From the IMG/VR virus record IMGVR_UViG_3300048026_000138, positions 1 to 29,651 of that record: 29,651 nucleotides of DNA. The stretch is one strand, 5' to 3'. The stretch's first letter is position 1. Every line of letters begins with the position of its first letter. Both the position numbers and the translations under genes were made by a program. Below, in pieces: positions 21,913 to 29,651 of this stretch. The notes below the pieces were generated by a model. That model was not told the DNA's origin. It worked only from the letters and a program-made list of their open reading frames with translations, and searched no databases. This stretch comes from a virus.

Positions 21913-22834
21913 ACCATTCGCATACCCTTGGGCAGTGACATACGCAACAGAACATGAGCGTATCCACTGGATCGAGGATGAACTGGAGTTACAGACCGAT
22001 GTCAACCATTGGAAGTCAGGGGCATTATCGCAGGCAGAGAAGAACCATATCACTCAGATCTTGCGGTTATTTACACAAACGGACGTGGCGGTTGGAACAA
22101 ACTATCTTGAGTATTATATACCCAAGTTCAAGAACAATGAAATCAGAGCCATGCTCACAGCCTTTGCTTCTCGTGAGTTCATCCACCAACGAGCATACGC
22201 CTTACTTAATGACACTCTCGGACTTCCGGAAGAGGAGTTTACAGCGTTCTTAGAGTATGAACAAATGTCTGCAAAACTGGAGTTCATGTCCGGATTAGAC
22301 GTAAATTCTATAAGCGGTACAGCCCTTGCAATTGCACGTTCAGTGTTGAATGAAGGCATGAGTTTGTTCTCAGCATTTGCGATGCTACTTAACTACCAAC
22401 GCTTCGGTAAGATGCCGGGTATGTGTACTGTTGTTGAGTGGTCAGTACGTGATGAGTCACAACACGCAGAGGGGATGGCTAAGTTATTCAGGGAGTATTG
22501 CAATGAACATCCGCGAATCGTTAATGACGATTTCAAAAAGAGTATCTACGAGATGTTCCGCACTGCTGTCAAACTGGAAGACAAGGTTATTGATCTTGCG
22601 TATGAGATGGGTGACTTGGAAGGTTTGTCGTCGGCAGATGTCAAGCAGTACATTCGCTACCTCGCAGACAGACGTCTACTACAACTTGGTCTCAAGACGA
22701 ACTGGAAGGTTAAGGAGAATCCTCTACCGTGGATGGAAGAGTTACTAGGCGGATCGTCAATGAGTAACTTCTTTGAGAAGCGAGTGACTGATTATAACGC
22801 ACATGGATTGGAAGGAGATGATTGGGGATGGTAG
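21881..22834 (+). CDS. nrdB: Ribonucleotide reductase class Ia, small subunit
   Basis: The 317-residue protein has the six iron ligands of NrdB: Asp68, Glu99, His102 (EFIH), Glu158, Glu192 and His195 (DESQH), plus Tyr106 as the radical tyrosine, four residues after His102 as in E. coli. This places it in the tyrosyl-radical class Ia type. It generates and stores the radical for NrdA. The start at 21881 (MSLQEQSKSYKPF) is preferred to an upstream ATG at 21818, which would extend far into the preceding gene. The C-terminus DDWGW is the likely NrdA-docking tail. Confidence 0.97.
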   Translation: MSLQEQSKSYKPFAYPWAVTYATEHERIHWIEDELELQTDVNHWKSGALSQAEKNHITQILRLFTQTDVAVGTNYLEYYIPKFKNNEIRAMLTAFASREFIHQRAYALLNDTLGLPEEEFTAFLEYEQMSAKLEFMSGLDVNSISGTALAIARSVLNEGMSLFSAFAMLLNYQRFGKMPGMCTVVEWSVRDESQHAEGMAKLFREYCNEHPRIVNDDFKKSIYEMFRTAVKLEDKVIDLAYEMGDLEGLSSADVKQYIRYLADRRLLQLGLKTNWKVKENPLPWMEELLGGSSMSNFFEKRVTDYNAHGLEGDDWGW

Positions 22835-23019
22835 TACAGTTTAGCTTTTGGCACGTCTTCGGATTGTCTGTTGAGTCTGTGGAAGCACAGCCTGTGTATG
22901 GCCATCAGCGTGGAGAATCAGAAGAAGACGCTACGATTTATTTCTTTGATGGTTATATTTTTAATGTACCATTTGTAAAGGTTATGGTTGGCACTGTCTA
23001 CGGACTTGCTGACGACTGA
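22828..23019 (+). CDS. Hypothetical 63-residue protein, last of the rightward module
   Basis: Starts at 22828 (MVVQFSFWHVFGLSVES), overlapping the nrdB stop; a TTG at 22822 is also possible. The protein is rich in aromatic residues (FDGYIFNVPFVKVM) without clear membrane segments. GGAG upstream fits the ATG. It ends 18 bases before the strong terminator, so it closes the rightward transcript. Confidence 0.68.
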   Translation: MVVQFSFWHVFGLSVESVEAQPVYGHQRGESEEDATIYFFDGYIFNVPFVKVMVGTVYGLADD

Positions 23020-23037
23020 ACCACCCTCCAGTGGACT

Positions 23038-23059
23038 GCCCCCGCAAGGGGGCTTTTTT
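23038..23059 (+). terminator. Strong rho-independent terminator of the rightward module
   Basis: GCCCCC-GCAA-GGGGGC followed by six T, an all-G/C stem with a tetraloop. It ends the 12-kb rightward module at the meeting point with the leftward genes. There is no U-tract for the other direction, so leftward transcripts are not ended by it. Confidence 0.95.
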
Positions 23060-23061
23060 AT

Positions 23062-23077
23062 GGTTAACGCCGTTAAC
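23062..23077. promoter_or_regulatory. Palindrome copy 10, centre C
   Basis: GGTTAACGCCGTTAAC between the rightward terminator and the stop codon of the leftward 729-residue gene. It marks the right border of the palindrome-containing module; none is found beyond it. Confidence 0.9.
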
Positions 23078-25267
23078 TTACTCTAACCGTCCGCGCTTAC
23101 GTAGCATCTCTACTTTAAATTTCTGGGCCATCTCTGGATCACTACGACGTAACATGTTGTAGAATCTCTGGCGTGGTCCACGCTTTAGCCTATCAATTTG
23201 TTTTTCTAATAGAACCTTTTGTCTAGCTTTAGACTGCCGCGAAAAGAATGGTGAGCTAACATAACGCTCAAGACGTGGACTGATATAGTCATTACTCATC
23301 TTACGTAGCATTGACAATTGATCATTGTTTAACTCAACGCTTTTTAAGTCATCATCCTCACGCATCTTTGTAACACCAAGATCATAGACAGCCTTTTGCA
23401 ACGGAGTCTGATCTGCTGACTGAACATTAAATGAAGTCAACGCCTGTGCCATGTTACGCTCACGAGGGCCACCTGTTAGACCATACTCAATGGGTAACTC
23501 TTCACGCAACCCTGGGATTCGTTGTTGAATCTTTTCTACTACTGTAGTTGCTTGTCGATCATAAGGATCAATTGAACGTGCTACTTGATTAAGAATTGCA
23601 GGAGTAAACTGTCTACCAATTGCAACCGCTACGCTTGATGGATCACCTCGCTCAATAGCAGTAACAGTATCACCTACAAGCGTGTTGATACCTTCAAAGA
23701 AAGTCTTCTGTAAGATCTGTGACTTGATAGCAAAGCCCATACCCTTACCAACTTCTTCACCCCATACGTCCCACTTCTGATCTGCTTCAGGTAGACTAGC
23801 AACGTCATCCCATAAGCGTCCCATCTCAGCAATTAAACCAAGTGGAGTTGCAAGAGGTTCAATACGATCATATGCAACCCATACATCACCAATACGAATA
23901 GATGACTGGGGTATACCTGCGTCTTTCCAAGCCTGTGCTTCTGCCGCATTTCTAGGTTTACCTGTCAGCATGCCCTCTTGCACCATACCCATTCCCATAG
24001 CGAATAACGTACCGCCTAAGATGTTACGCGCAAGGAGTTCTTCATTTGTAAACTCATAGTATGCACCCATATTCTTCATGTCATTGGGAATACCCTTCTC
24101 ATCAACTTTAGGACCAAGGTATTTCTTTGCTACTTGTGGCAATCCCGGAATAAATGTAGTACCTTCCTTTACAATATTCCAAGGGGTCTTCATAAAAGGT
24201 ACAAATAGGTGAAGTAATGGGTACTTGTTACGTGCATCTTGAACAGCTTGTACGCTACCAGTCAGACGTTGCTGAAACATCTCACGCAGTGCATACTCTT
24301 TAACGGTTTTGTATGCAGTAACGTCAGCACCAAATACTTTATCAAGGTCTTGCTGAAGTTTACCAAATGATCTTTTAACAGCTTCTGCCCTAAGCATATC
24401 CGCATCAGGCTTCCCGGCAAAGTCATCATCAATCTTGATATGCTCCATACTATCTGTCATGTATTGGTCATACAGTTCTTTGTACTTCTTAGCATTGCCT
24501 TTAGATTCTGATCTAGCTTTCTGTGAAGCAAGCATAGCAATCTTGTAACGCCTAAAACGAGCCTTACCATATTCATCAATTGCAACTGACAGACGTGTAG
24601 GCATACGTATAATGTTTCCACCAAAACGAGCAGGGATAGCTCCACGTACATAGTCATAGCTTTCTTTTACAAACGCATTGATTTCATCATCAGTCGGCTT
24701 GTAGTTTTTATTTAACGTGTCGTAAACAGATTGACGATTTAAGTTAGGCTCACGTTGTAATGCAAGACCAACACGTTCTTCAATAATAGCTTGTCTAAAC
24801 TTTTCCCTAGCGTCTGCTTCTGAGATATTCAAACGCTTAGCTGAATCACGAATGTTTAGATCAATGTCCAATGGGTATGCGTTAGTCCACCCTGCTTTGA
24901 AGTACATTGCATCTGAGCCAAAGCCTTGGAGCATTGCTTGGATACCTGCAACAACATCACCAAACTCTTTCTGTGACTTAGGGTTGAGAGACTCAACAGC
25001 ATCAATCATTGGATTTGTGATTTGTTTATAGATAACAGATGCGGCGTTAGCGATTGGTGTACCAAAGCCAGAGAGAAGGGAGTTAATCTGAATCTCAATT
25101 GCTACATCCCATGCATTCTTAGGGCGACCAATTTGTCCAAGCGCATTATTAACAGCAGTGTCTAGTTCTTTCTTAGTGAATGCCGCAGGGTCTAGTGCGT
25201 GTGCAAATGTACCAATACTATTAGCGCATTCTCCAATCATTACATCATCTGGTTTTGCTTTAGCCAC
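23078..25267 (-). CDS. Large virion protein, LPD38-like, probable ejection protein
   Basis: The 729-residue protein includes PLLHLFVPFMKTPWNIVKEGT near the middle, then hydrophobic GGTLFAMGMGMVQEGML and a long stretch with GRQFTPAILNQVARSIDPYDRQ. This resembles by eye the LPD38-type domain found in large phage polyvalent and internal virion proteins. It may be carried in the head and ejected with the DNA. The start overlaps the preceding 698-residue gene by eight bases, so expression is coupled. No enzymatic motif is evident; a lytic transglycosylase domain was not found. Confidence 0.7.
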   Translation of the reverse strand: MAKAKPDDVMIGECANSIGTFAHALDPAAFTKKELDTAVNNALGQIGRPKNAWDVAIEIQINSLLSGFGTPIANAASVIYKQITNPMIDAVESLNPKSQKEFGDVVAGIQAMLQGFGSDAMYFKAGWTNAYPLDIDLNIRDSAKRLNISEADAREKFRQAIIEERVGLALQREPNLNRQSVYDTLNKNYKPTDDEINAFVKESYDYVRGAIPARFGGNIIRMPTRLSVAIDEYGKARFRRYKIAMLASQKARSESKGNAKKYKELYDQYMTDSMEHIKIDDDFAGKPDADMLRAEAVKRSFGKLQQDLDKVFGADVTAYKTVKEYALREMFQQRLTGSVQAVQDARNKYPLLHLFVPFMKTPWNIVKEGTTFIPGLPQVAKKYLGPKVDEKGIPNDMKNMGAYYEFTNEELLARNILGGTLFAMGMGMVQEGMLTGKPRNAAEAQAWKDAGIPQSSIRIGDVWVAYDRIEPLATPLGLIAEMGRLWDDVASLPEADQKWDVWGEEVGKGMGFAIKSQILQKTFFEGINTLVGDTVTAIERGDPSSVAVAIGRQFTPAILNQVARSIDPYDRQATTVVEKIQQRIPGLREELPIEYGLTGGPRERNMAQALTSFNVQSADQTPLQKAVYDLGVTKMREDDDLKSVELNNDQLSMLRKMSNDYISPRLERYVSSPFFSRQSKARQKVLLEKQIDRLKRGPRQRFYNMLRRSDPEMAQKFKVEMLRKRGRLE

Positions 25268-27356
25268 AGGTTACTCCAAAGAATAGGTCAGTGATGATCT
25301 TACCCTCCATCAACTGGCGTTGGTGTTTTTGTTGATACTTGTTTGCCAGTTTGTAACTGTTCAGCGCACGTGAGATATTAGTACGTGATGCTTCATCAAT
25401 ACGTTCTAGTTGACGCATGAGTGTCATAAGTTCCTTGGTTACCTGTAGATCATCTGTCATTCGCACAGCTTCAGCAGTGTTGAGTGCATCTTCTTTTGCG
25501 AGCTTACGGAACATAGGCATTAGTCTGTTTAAGTTGTCTGATGCAATAGCAAAGATACGTGATGCCGCTAGTTGCTCAACAGGTGTAAGAGTTTTAGTTC
25601 TTGACTCATTAAATGTTTTAATTAACCAGTCACCTGCATCTTTATAGTTGCCCTCAGTAATCATTTGATTAATATCATCTTGCATAATCCTTGCCGCTTC
25701 TTCTACGTTGGCAAAGCTATACTTCATATCAAGCAAGTCTTCAGGCTGAAAGTAATGCTGTCGTCCAGTCTCTTCCGCATTCTGATACATCTTACGTCTG
25801 CGTAATTCTGCTTCCGTAAAGACACGGCCACCTTGTCCCGGTACTTCCCCTTCTAGTTCTTTAGCACGAGTGCTTCTAAATGGAATACGATCTGTGGCTT
25901 CTGTGTCTACACCTGCAATAGCTTTACTTGTTTCCATTGCACCAACAGAACTGTCTTCTGCTCTGCGCTCTAGGATACGACGACCAACATCAGTCTCTGT
26001 AGTACGTACATTAGGAGGCGGAGTTGGCTCTGCTTCAGGACGTTGGAATGGTCTTGCAGGAGTAGGTTCTTCTACTTGTGTTACAGGCTCAGATACACCT
26101 GTTGTTCTAGCCTCACGAGTTGCCGCCGCCTTTGCAGATGGACGAGGTTCTTTAGGCTTAGACTCCTGTACTGCACGTGCAAGAGGTTTCTTCTTAGCTA
26201 CGTTAGCAACACGATCGAGTATAAGAGGAGAGACCTGTCCATTGTCTAAGCGAGTTAGTTCTTTTTTAGCTTGCTCGCCTGTCTCCCATTTCTTGATTGT
26301 TTCATTTGGATCTTTAAGTTTAGCTTCTGCTTCTTTTAAATCTTTTTGTAGTTTCTTTTGCTGTTGGGAACCACGCTTACTCTTAGCAATGTCTTGGCGT
26401 AGTTTTTCAATCTGACCACTAAGATTACGGGCTTGTACTTGCGCTCTACGGTAGTCAGCTTTTTCAAGACCTGTGTCAGTCAGGTTCATCAAGTCAGCAC
26501 GTACTTGACCTAATGCATCAAAGGAATCTTGCTCGTTAAACTCAACAGGGCGGATTGGTGTTGCACTACCGCGTGGAGCAGGTACGCCCGGAGCCGCAGG
26601 AACCCCTGCAGGATAGCCCTGTATAGGAGCAAGGCCCGTAGTTTCCTGAGTCATTGGTACTGTCCCACCCGCAGTAGCAGGTTTACCCTCAGTACCCGGC
26701 TGGAATGGTAAACGAGGAGTAGCTACTTCTGGAGATGGTAGTAATGCAACAGGTGCTTCTGGAGCAGGTAACGCTAACTGTCTTTGTTGTGTAGGAGGAC
26801 TTGGCGTAGGAATTGTAGGAGTAAGGAGTTTACCAATACCATATGCCGCACCGCCTAGTACACCACCAAAGGCTGTACCTGCCGCGACATTCATAGCAGT
26901 GCTATCTTCTTCAGTAAGAATAGGCTCTAAGAAACCACCAATTGCACCGCCCGCTAAACCTTGTGTAAATAGGTTATTCCAACCAGACTTACCGAGTGCT
27001 GTTGTAACTCGACCTAGCCCGCCAAGAATACCCCCACCTACAAGATCAACAGATCCACCAACTAACTGGCCTGCAAGAGATGCAAGTAAATTATCTTCTC
27101 CTGCAATCTCAGCCATGTCACGGTAGAGCAGAGCTTCATCTTCATCAAAGTCAATTCCAAGACCCAAGTCTTCTGCAATTTGCGCAAGACCCATAAATGA
27201 TGATGCGGCAGAATATTGTGCCCAACGTGTAAAACCAGTTTCTTCTTTAGTCTCACGAATAATATCGTCAACTAAACGAGTAGACTCTGTAGACTGAGGC
27301 GTCTTCTCTTCAGCGTCTTGCTGAATCAAACTGTTTACAAGCTCTTCCCGTGTCAT
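25260..27356 (-). CDS. Large internal virion protein with Gly-zipper segments
   Basis: The 698-residue product has Gly-rich hydrophobic stretches in the first 170 residues (VGGSVDLVGGGILGGLG, GLAGGAIGGFLEP, AFGGVLGGAAYGIGKLL), which could insert into membranes. A Pro-rich linker follows (about 190-280), then a charged coiled-coil region and a helical C-terminus. This is typical of ejection proteins that help DNA cross the cell envelope. It overlaps both neighbours by a few bases. No family name can be given with certainty. Confidence 0.68.
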   Translation of the reverse strand: MTREELVNSLIQQDAEEKTPQSTESTRLVDDIIRETKEETGFTRWAQYSAASSFMGLAQIAEDLGLGIDFDEDEALLYRDMAEIAGEDNLLASLAGQLVGGSVDLVGGGILGGLGRVTTALGKSGWNNLFTQGLAGGAIGGFLEPILTEEDSTAMNVAAGTAFGGVLGGAAYGIGKLLTPTIPTPSPPTQQRQLALPAPEAPVALLPSPEVATPRLPFQPGTEGKPATAGGTVPMTQETTGLAPIQGYPAGVPAAPGVPAPRGSATPIRPVEFNEQDSFDALGQVRADLMNLTDTGLEKADYRRAQVQARNLSGQIEKLRQDIAKSKRGSQQQKKLQKDLKEAEAKLKDPNETIKKWETGEQAKKELTRLDNGQVSPLILDRVANVAKKKPLARAVQESKPKEPRPSAKAAATREARTTGVSEPVTQVEEPTPARPFQRPEAEPTPPPNVRTTETDVGRRILERRAEDSSVGAMETSKAIAGVDTEATDRIPFRSTRAKELEGEVPGQGGRVFTEAELRRRKMYQNAEETGRQHYFQPEDLLDMKYSFANVEEAARIMQDDINQMITEGNYKDAGDWLIKTFNESRTKTLTPVEQLAASRIFAIASDNLNRLMPMFRKLAKEDALNTAEAVRMTDDLQVTKELMTLMRQLERIDEASRTNISRALNSYKLANKYQQKHQRQLMEGKIITDLFFGVTCG

Positions 27357-28105
27357 GGCATCACCGGACGATCTACTGTAGATTGTGCTTCAGTTGGGAT
27401 TTGCCTTACCTCTTCTAGTGTTAGTTCTACTATATCATTAGGGCCGGGGCCTATACGTCTAATGTAGCGTCCGCCAATGTTCTCTACCCCACCTACAGGA
27501 ATACGATCAATACGATCCAGTAATTCAGAACGTGCGCGAGACTCAGGACTTTCGCTTTCAACCTCTACCTTAACTCCACCTGCTTGCTCTTGTGCCATTG
27601 ACTGCATAGTTTCTTCATCAAAGATCGGTGTAAGCTCATCAGTAAGAATGTTAAACTTATGAGGTACATTAATTTTTACTGCTGTAGTACGGGTTTCGCC
27701 AAACTCATCAACTGTTGTAACAGGGCGAGTAACTTGCTTGTCAATAATCTTGATTTGACTAATATCTCTTGCTTGTTCTGCAGTAGCTTTACGATCTGCC
27801 ATATCAAGAATCTGTAATGCACGATCTTCAAAGCCTGCCTCTTGTAAACGTCTAGCCGCATCGCGCATGCCTTCTTCTGTTGTCAGATCAAGACCTTCTC
27901 TTACGCCCTGTAACTTACGAGCTTCAACAACATCAGCAGACTCGCCACCAAACAAACGAGCTAGTCCTAAACCAATAGCACTCCCTGCAATTGTCTCTGG
28001 AGTACGCTGAGACGCAAGAAATTCTCGGAGCTGTTCCCGCTCTCTTTGTTGAATTTGCTCCGGTGTTGCACCAAAGAGAGATAATACTTGTTGTCTAGTT
28101 GCCAT
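27353..28105 (-). CDS. Probable virion-associated protein, 250 residues
   Basis: Starts MATRQQVLSLFGATPEQIQQ and is highly charged and helical in the first 110 residues, with a short hydrophobic stretch IAGSAIGLGLARLFGG. The later part is more beta-like and ends with Pro and Val-rich sequence. The ATG at 28105 overlaps the TGA of the frameshifted extension of the upstream gene (TGATG), supporting coupled translation. It overlaps the 698-residue gene by four bases. Placement among virion proteins suggests an internal or tail-tube-associated role. Confidence 0.65.
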   Translation of the reverse strand: MATRQQVLSLFGATPEQIQQREREQLREFLASQRTPETIAGSAIGLGLARLFGGESADVVEARKLQGVREGLDLTTEEGMRDAARRLQEAGFEDRALQILDMADRKATAEQARDISQIKIIDKQVTRPVTTVDEFGETRTTAVKINVPHKFNILTDELTPIFDEETMQSMAQEQAGGVKVEVESESPESRARSELLDRIDRIPVGGVENIGGRYIRRIGPGPNDIVELTLEEVRQIPTEAQSTVDRPVMP

Positions 28106-28218
28106 CAGAATGATCCCATATATCCAGTTGGGTTTCTATAAAATTGAAATGCGTTACTTGCACCTGTTCCGCCATAACCCCCTAAGCCATAAACTTCACC
28201 GGGGGTACTACGAAAAAA
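28105..28218 (-). other. Probable +1 frameshift or slippage extension
   Basis: On the leftward strand the T6 run (28218-28213) is followed by an open frame one base forward: 35 codons, containing GLGGYGGTGASNAF and ending NPTGYMGSF, with TGA at 28107-28105. That stop overlaps the next ATG as TGATG. The zero frame instead stops at once and leaves a 102-base gap, unlike every other junction in this tightly overlapping block. Causes could be ribosomal frameshifting, polymerase slippage on the homopolymer, or a one-base sequencing error. Confidence 0.65.
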
Positions 28219-28960
28219 GGCCACCAGTCACGGCACTTCCTAACATTGATCCAAAAAATCCCATATTAGATGAACGTCTACCTTCTTGCATTTGAGCCGC
28301 TGTTTGATATGGAGCTAACTGCATTTGACCTGAGCCATACGCCGCCGCCGCACGAGCAGTTTCAGCATCAACACCTTGAGCCATTAGTGCGCGTTCCATA
28401 TCGCTGATGCCCATACCTGCACCTAGCATACCACCTGCTAGTTGTTGTAGTTGTGCTTGCTCACCAAGAGCTTGTCCACGTGATCCTGCCGCAAGCTGTG
28501 CCAATGTTTGTTGTTGAGCGCGTCCAAGACCTAATGCATCAGGTTGTACCATACCGGAGCCTGCACCTAAGCCTGCTGATTCGCCTGCAAGTCGTAGACC
28601 TAATCGACCAGAGCCAAACAAAGATTGCTGTAGCTGTTGTGCTTGCTGTTGGAACTGAGGCTGTAACAAAGCAGATTGCTCTGCAAATATTTCTTGCCCT
28701 CGTTGTGTAGGATCAAACGCCGCCGCTTGTTCAAACAAACTTCCTGCACCTGTTAAAGCTGTTCCAAGAATATTTTGATAAGGAGCCGCAAGAGTTGTTT
28801 CAAATCCTTGATCTGGTGTATATTTAGCCATACCTGCAGATGTAGTAACTGTGTATGGTTTAAATACAGACTCTGCTCCTAGCTCTCTAGCACGTGTGAT
28901 TGCTTCTTGAGAAGTACCTACACCTCCTTTGCCGAACAATCCTCCTACTAAGCTACCCAT
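28208..28960 (-). CDS. Gly/Gln/Ala-rich virion protein, zero-frame product
   Basis: The 250-residue protein begins MGSLVGGLFGKGGVG and contains Gln- and Ala-rich helical segments (PQFQQQAQQLQQSLFGSGRL, AQLQQLAGGMLGAGM). It ends GFFGSMLGSAVTGGLFS. This style is found in phage tail or ejection proteins and may be an internal virion component. Its stop (TAG, 28210-28208) follows a run of six T, after which a different frame stays open for 35 codons to the next gene's start. A longer form is therefore likely. It overlaps the upstream 95-residue gene by eight bases. Confidence 0.7.
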   Translation of the reverse strand: MGSLVGGLFGKGGVGTSQEAITRARELGAESVFKPYTVTTSAGMAKYTPDQGFETTLAAPYQNILGTALTGAGSLFEQAAAFDPTQRGQEIFAEQSALLQPQFQQQAQQLQQSLFGSGRLGLRLAGESAGLGAGSGMVQPDALGLGRAQQQTLAQLAAGSRGQALGEQAQLQQLAGGMLGAGMGISDMERALMAQGVDAETARAAAAYGSGQMQLAPYQTAAQMQEGRRSSNMGFFGSMLGSAVTGGLFS

Positions 28961-29240
28961 TTGTATATCTCCACATAGGTCTATTTATCCCATCATCACA
29001 TGAGAGTGTTTGTACATATTTATATCCAATAGACTGCACAAACTTCTCCAACTTGGGGTTGTCAGTCAAGCAAAAAAACGGTTGTCCATGCATCATCTGT
29101 AAAAGTCCATGTACTTGTTTAAATTCTTTTTTAATACTTGGTGTCCACTTGTGTACATCAGCATGTGTCCAAGTTCTATCTGCAAAGCGTTCAAAGTAAA
29201 TCGTGTATGCAGGCTGTATTGCTACTGGAGTTTTAATCAT
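28953..29240 (-). CDS. Small virion-region protein, 95 residues, faintly acetyltransferase-like
   Basis: Starts MIKTPVAIQPAYTIYFERFAD and ends FVQSIGYKYVQTLSCDD...MWRY, a C-terminal pattern that recalls GNAT-type proteins (a Gly-Tyr-Lys turn and a final aromatic strand). It is too short for a complete acetyltransferase domain and lacks the acyl-CoA loop. Similar small proteins lie among tail genes in related podovirus-like genomes. It overlaps the upstream gene by one base (TAATG). Confidence 0.62.
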   Translation of the reverse strand: MIKTPVAIQPAYTIYFERFADRTWTHADVHKWTPSIKKEFKQVHGLLQMMHGQPFFCLTDNPKLEKFVQSIGYKYVQTLSCDDGINRPMWRYTNG

Positions 29241-29651
29241 TAACTCAGTTTTTCAACGGTAACTTTTAATCCTTTACTATCAGGAATAACTTCAGTGTTT
29301 GGATCTCCAGTTGTTAAAGTGCTAGTACCTGCGGCAATTGACAACGTAAACGTATCTGCAGTAGATACAGTTGTTGTTGCAACACCAATGTCGGTTCCAG
29401 TTTGTGTATAACCGTGTCCCGCACCTCCACTTCTTTGGAAATTAATACTAGTTGAGACCGTAGTGCCATTTAAAGTAACGTCTCTTTCGTGATCTGCAGT
29501 ATACTGTTGGGGTAATACGTCATAAACACTAGCGGCACTAGTTACAATAATTTGCCAATCACCTGCAGTAAGATAAATATCACGAGTTGCTGTAGAGTTA
29601 TCAGTCACTGCAAAGTTATAAGATGTAGGATTGGTATCAAGTGCATTGGTA
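29240..29651 (-). CDS. Partial beta-rich protein at the right edge
   Basis: The frame is open to the window edge, so the N-terminus is missing; a GTG at 29608 is probably internal because in-frame codons continue upstream (ending NFAVTDNSTATRDIYL). The visible 136 residues are Thr-, Ser- and Gly-rich and beta-like (IYLTAGDWQIIVTSAASVYDVL, then FTLSIAAGTSTLTTGD), resembling tail or decoration proteins. No family assigned. Confidence 0.65.
   Translation of the reverse strand, partial: TNALDTNPTSYNFAVTDNSTATRDIYLTAGDWQIIVTSAASVYDVLPQQYTADHERDVTLNGTTVSTSINFQRSGGAGHGYTQTGTDIGVATTTVSTADTFTLSIAAGTSTLTTGDPNTEVIPDSKGLKVTVEKLS

Noticed and set aside
25870-26415. A 181-residue rightward frame inside the 698-residue virion gene
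   Set aside because: It is antisense to a well-supported gene, lacks a ribosome binding site and has shadow-like composition.
1-29651. CRISPR arrays, tRNA or rRNA genes, insertion sequences, integrase or attachment sites
   Set aside because: No repeat-spacer pattern, cloverleaf, transposase or recombinase frame was recognised on reading both strands.

Overview
The window looks like about 30 kb of a tailed double-stranded DNA phage genome with a T7-type replication core: primase-helicase, family A DNA polymerase, single-stranded DNA-binding protein, 5'-3' exonuclease and a nuclease related to Holliday junction resolvases. A podovirus-like virus of a Gram-negative, probably aquatic, bacterium fits best, but the host is an inference. 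No integrase, tRNA, rRNA, CRISPR array, insertion sequence or phage RNA polymerase was found. Transcription appears to rely on host RNA polymerase, because near-consensus sigma70-type promoters and a cluster of sigma54-type promoters can be read in the DNA.

Layout. Positions 1-9634 are transcribed leftward. In transcription order they carry a probable small terminase, a lysozyme, the large terminase, the portal, small genes, scaffold, major capsid protein and a long tail fibre that runs off the left edge. Positions 9635-10272 form a divergent control region: two leftward sigma70-type promoters, two leader hairpins, a C-rich tract and three rightward sigma54-type promoters. Positions 10273-23019 are transcribed rightward. 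They hold small early genes (two helix-turn-helix proteins, two tiny membrane peptides, two small zinc-ribbon or cysteine-rich proteins), then the replication genes, a metallophosphoesterase, a DUF3310-like protein and class Ia ribonucleotide reductase (NrdA, NrdB). This module ends in a strong terminator at 23038-23059. Positions 23078-29651 are leftward again and carry large internal-virion or ejection-type proteins and tail-associated proteins. The two leftward blocks would join if the map is circular or permuted.

The main find is a palindrome, GTTAACGNCGTTAAC, present ten times without a mismatch in the core. It occurs only in the rightward module, from just upstream of its first gene to just after its terminator. 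Inside genes it is read as VN(G/D/A)VN or, in another frame, as LTALT, so the DNA rather than the protein is conserved. It resembles in concept the dispersed operators (stoperators) of some temperate phages, but here it sits in a T7-like replication module. One copy lies at codons 4-8 of a helix-turn-helix gene, which is a candidate for its binding protein.

Other signals: three tandem sites matching the sigma54 consensus YTGGCAYR-N4-TTGCW upstream of the rightward module; a shared promoter-plus-hairpin leader using GCAAGAG in both transcription directions; and a probable +1 frameshift or slippage at a six-base homopolymer in a virion gene, which adds 35 codons and restores TGATG coupling to the next gene.
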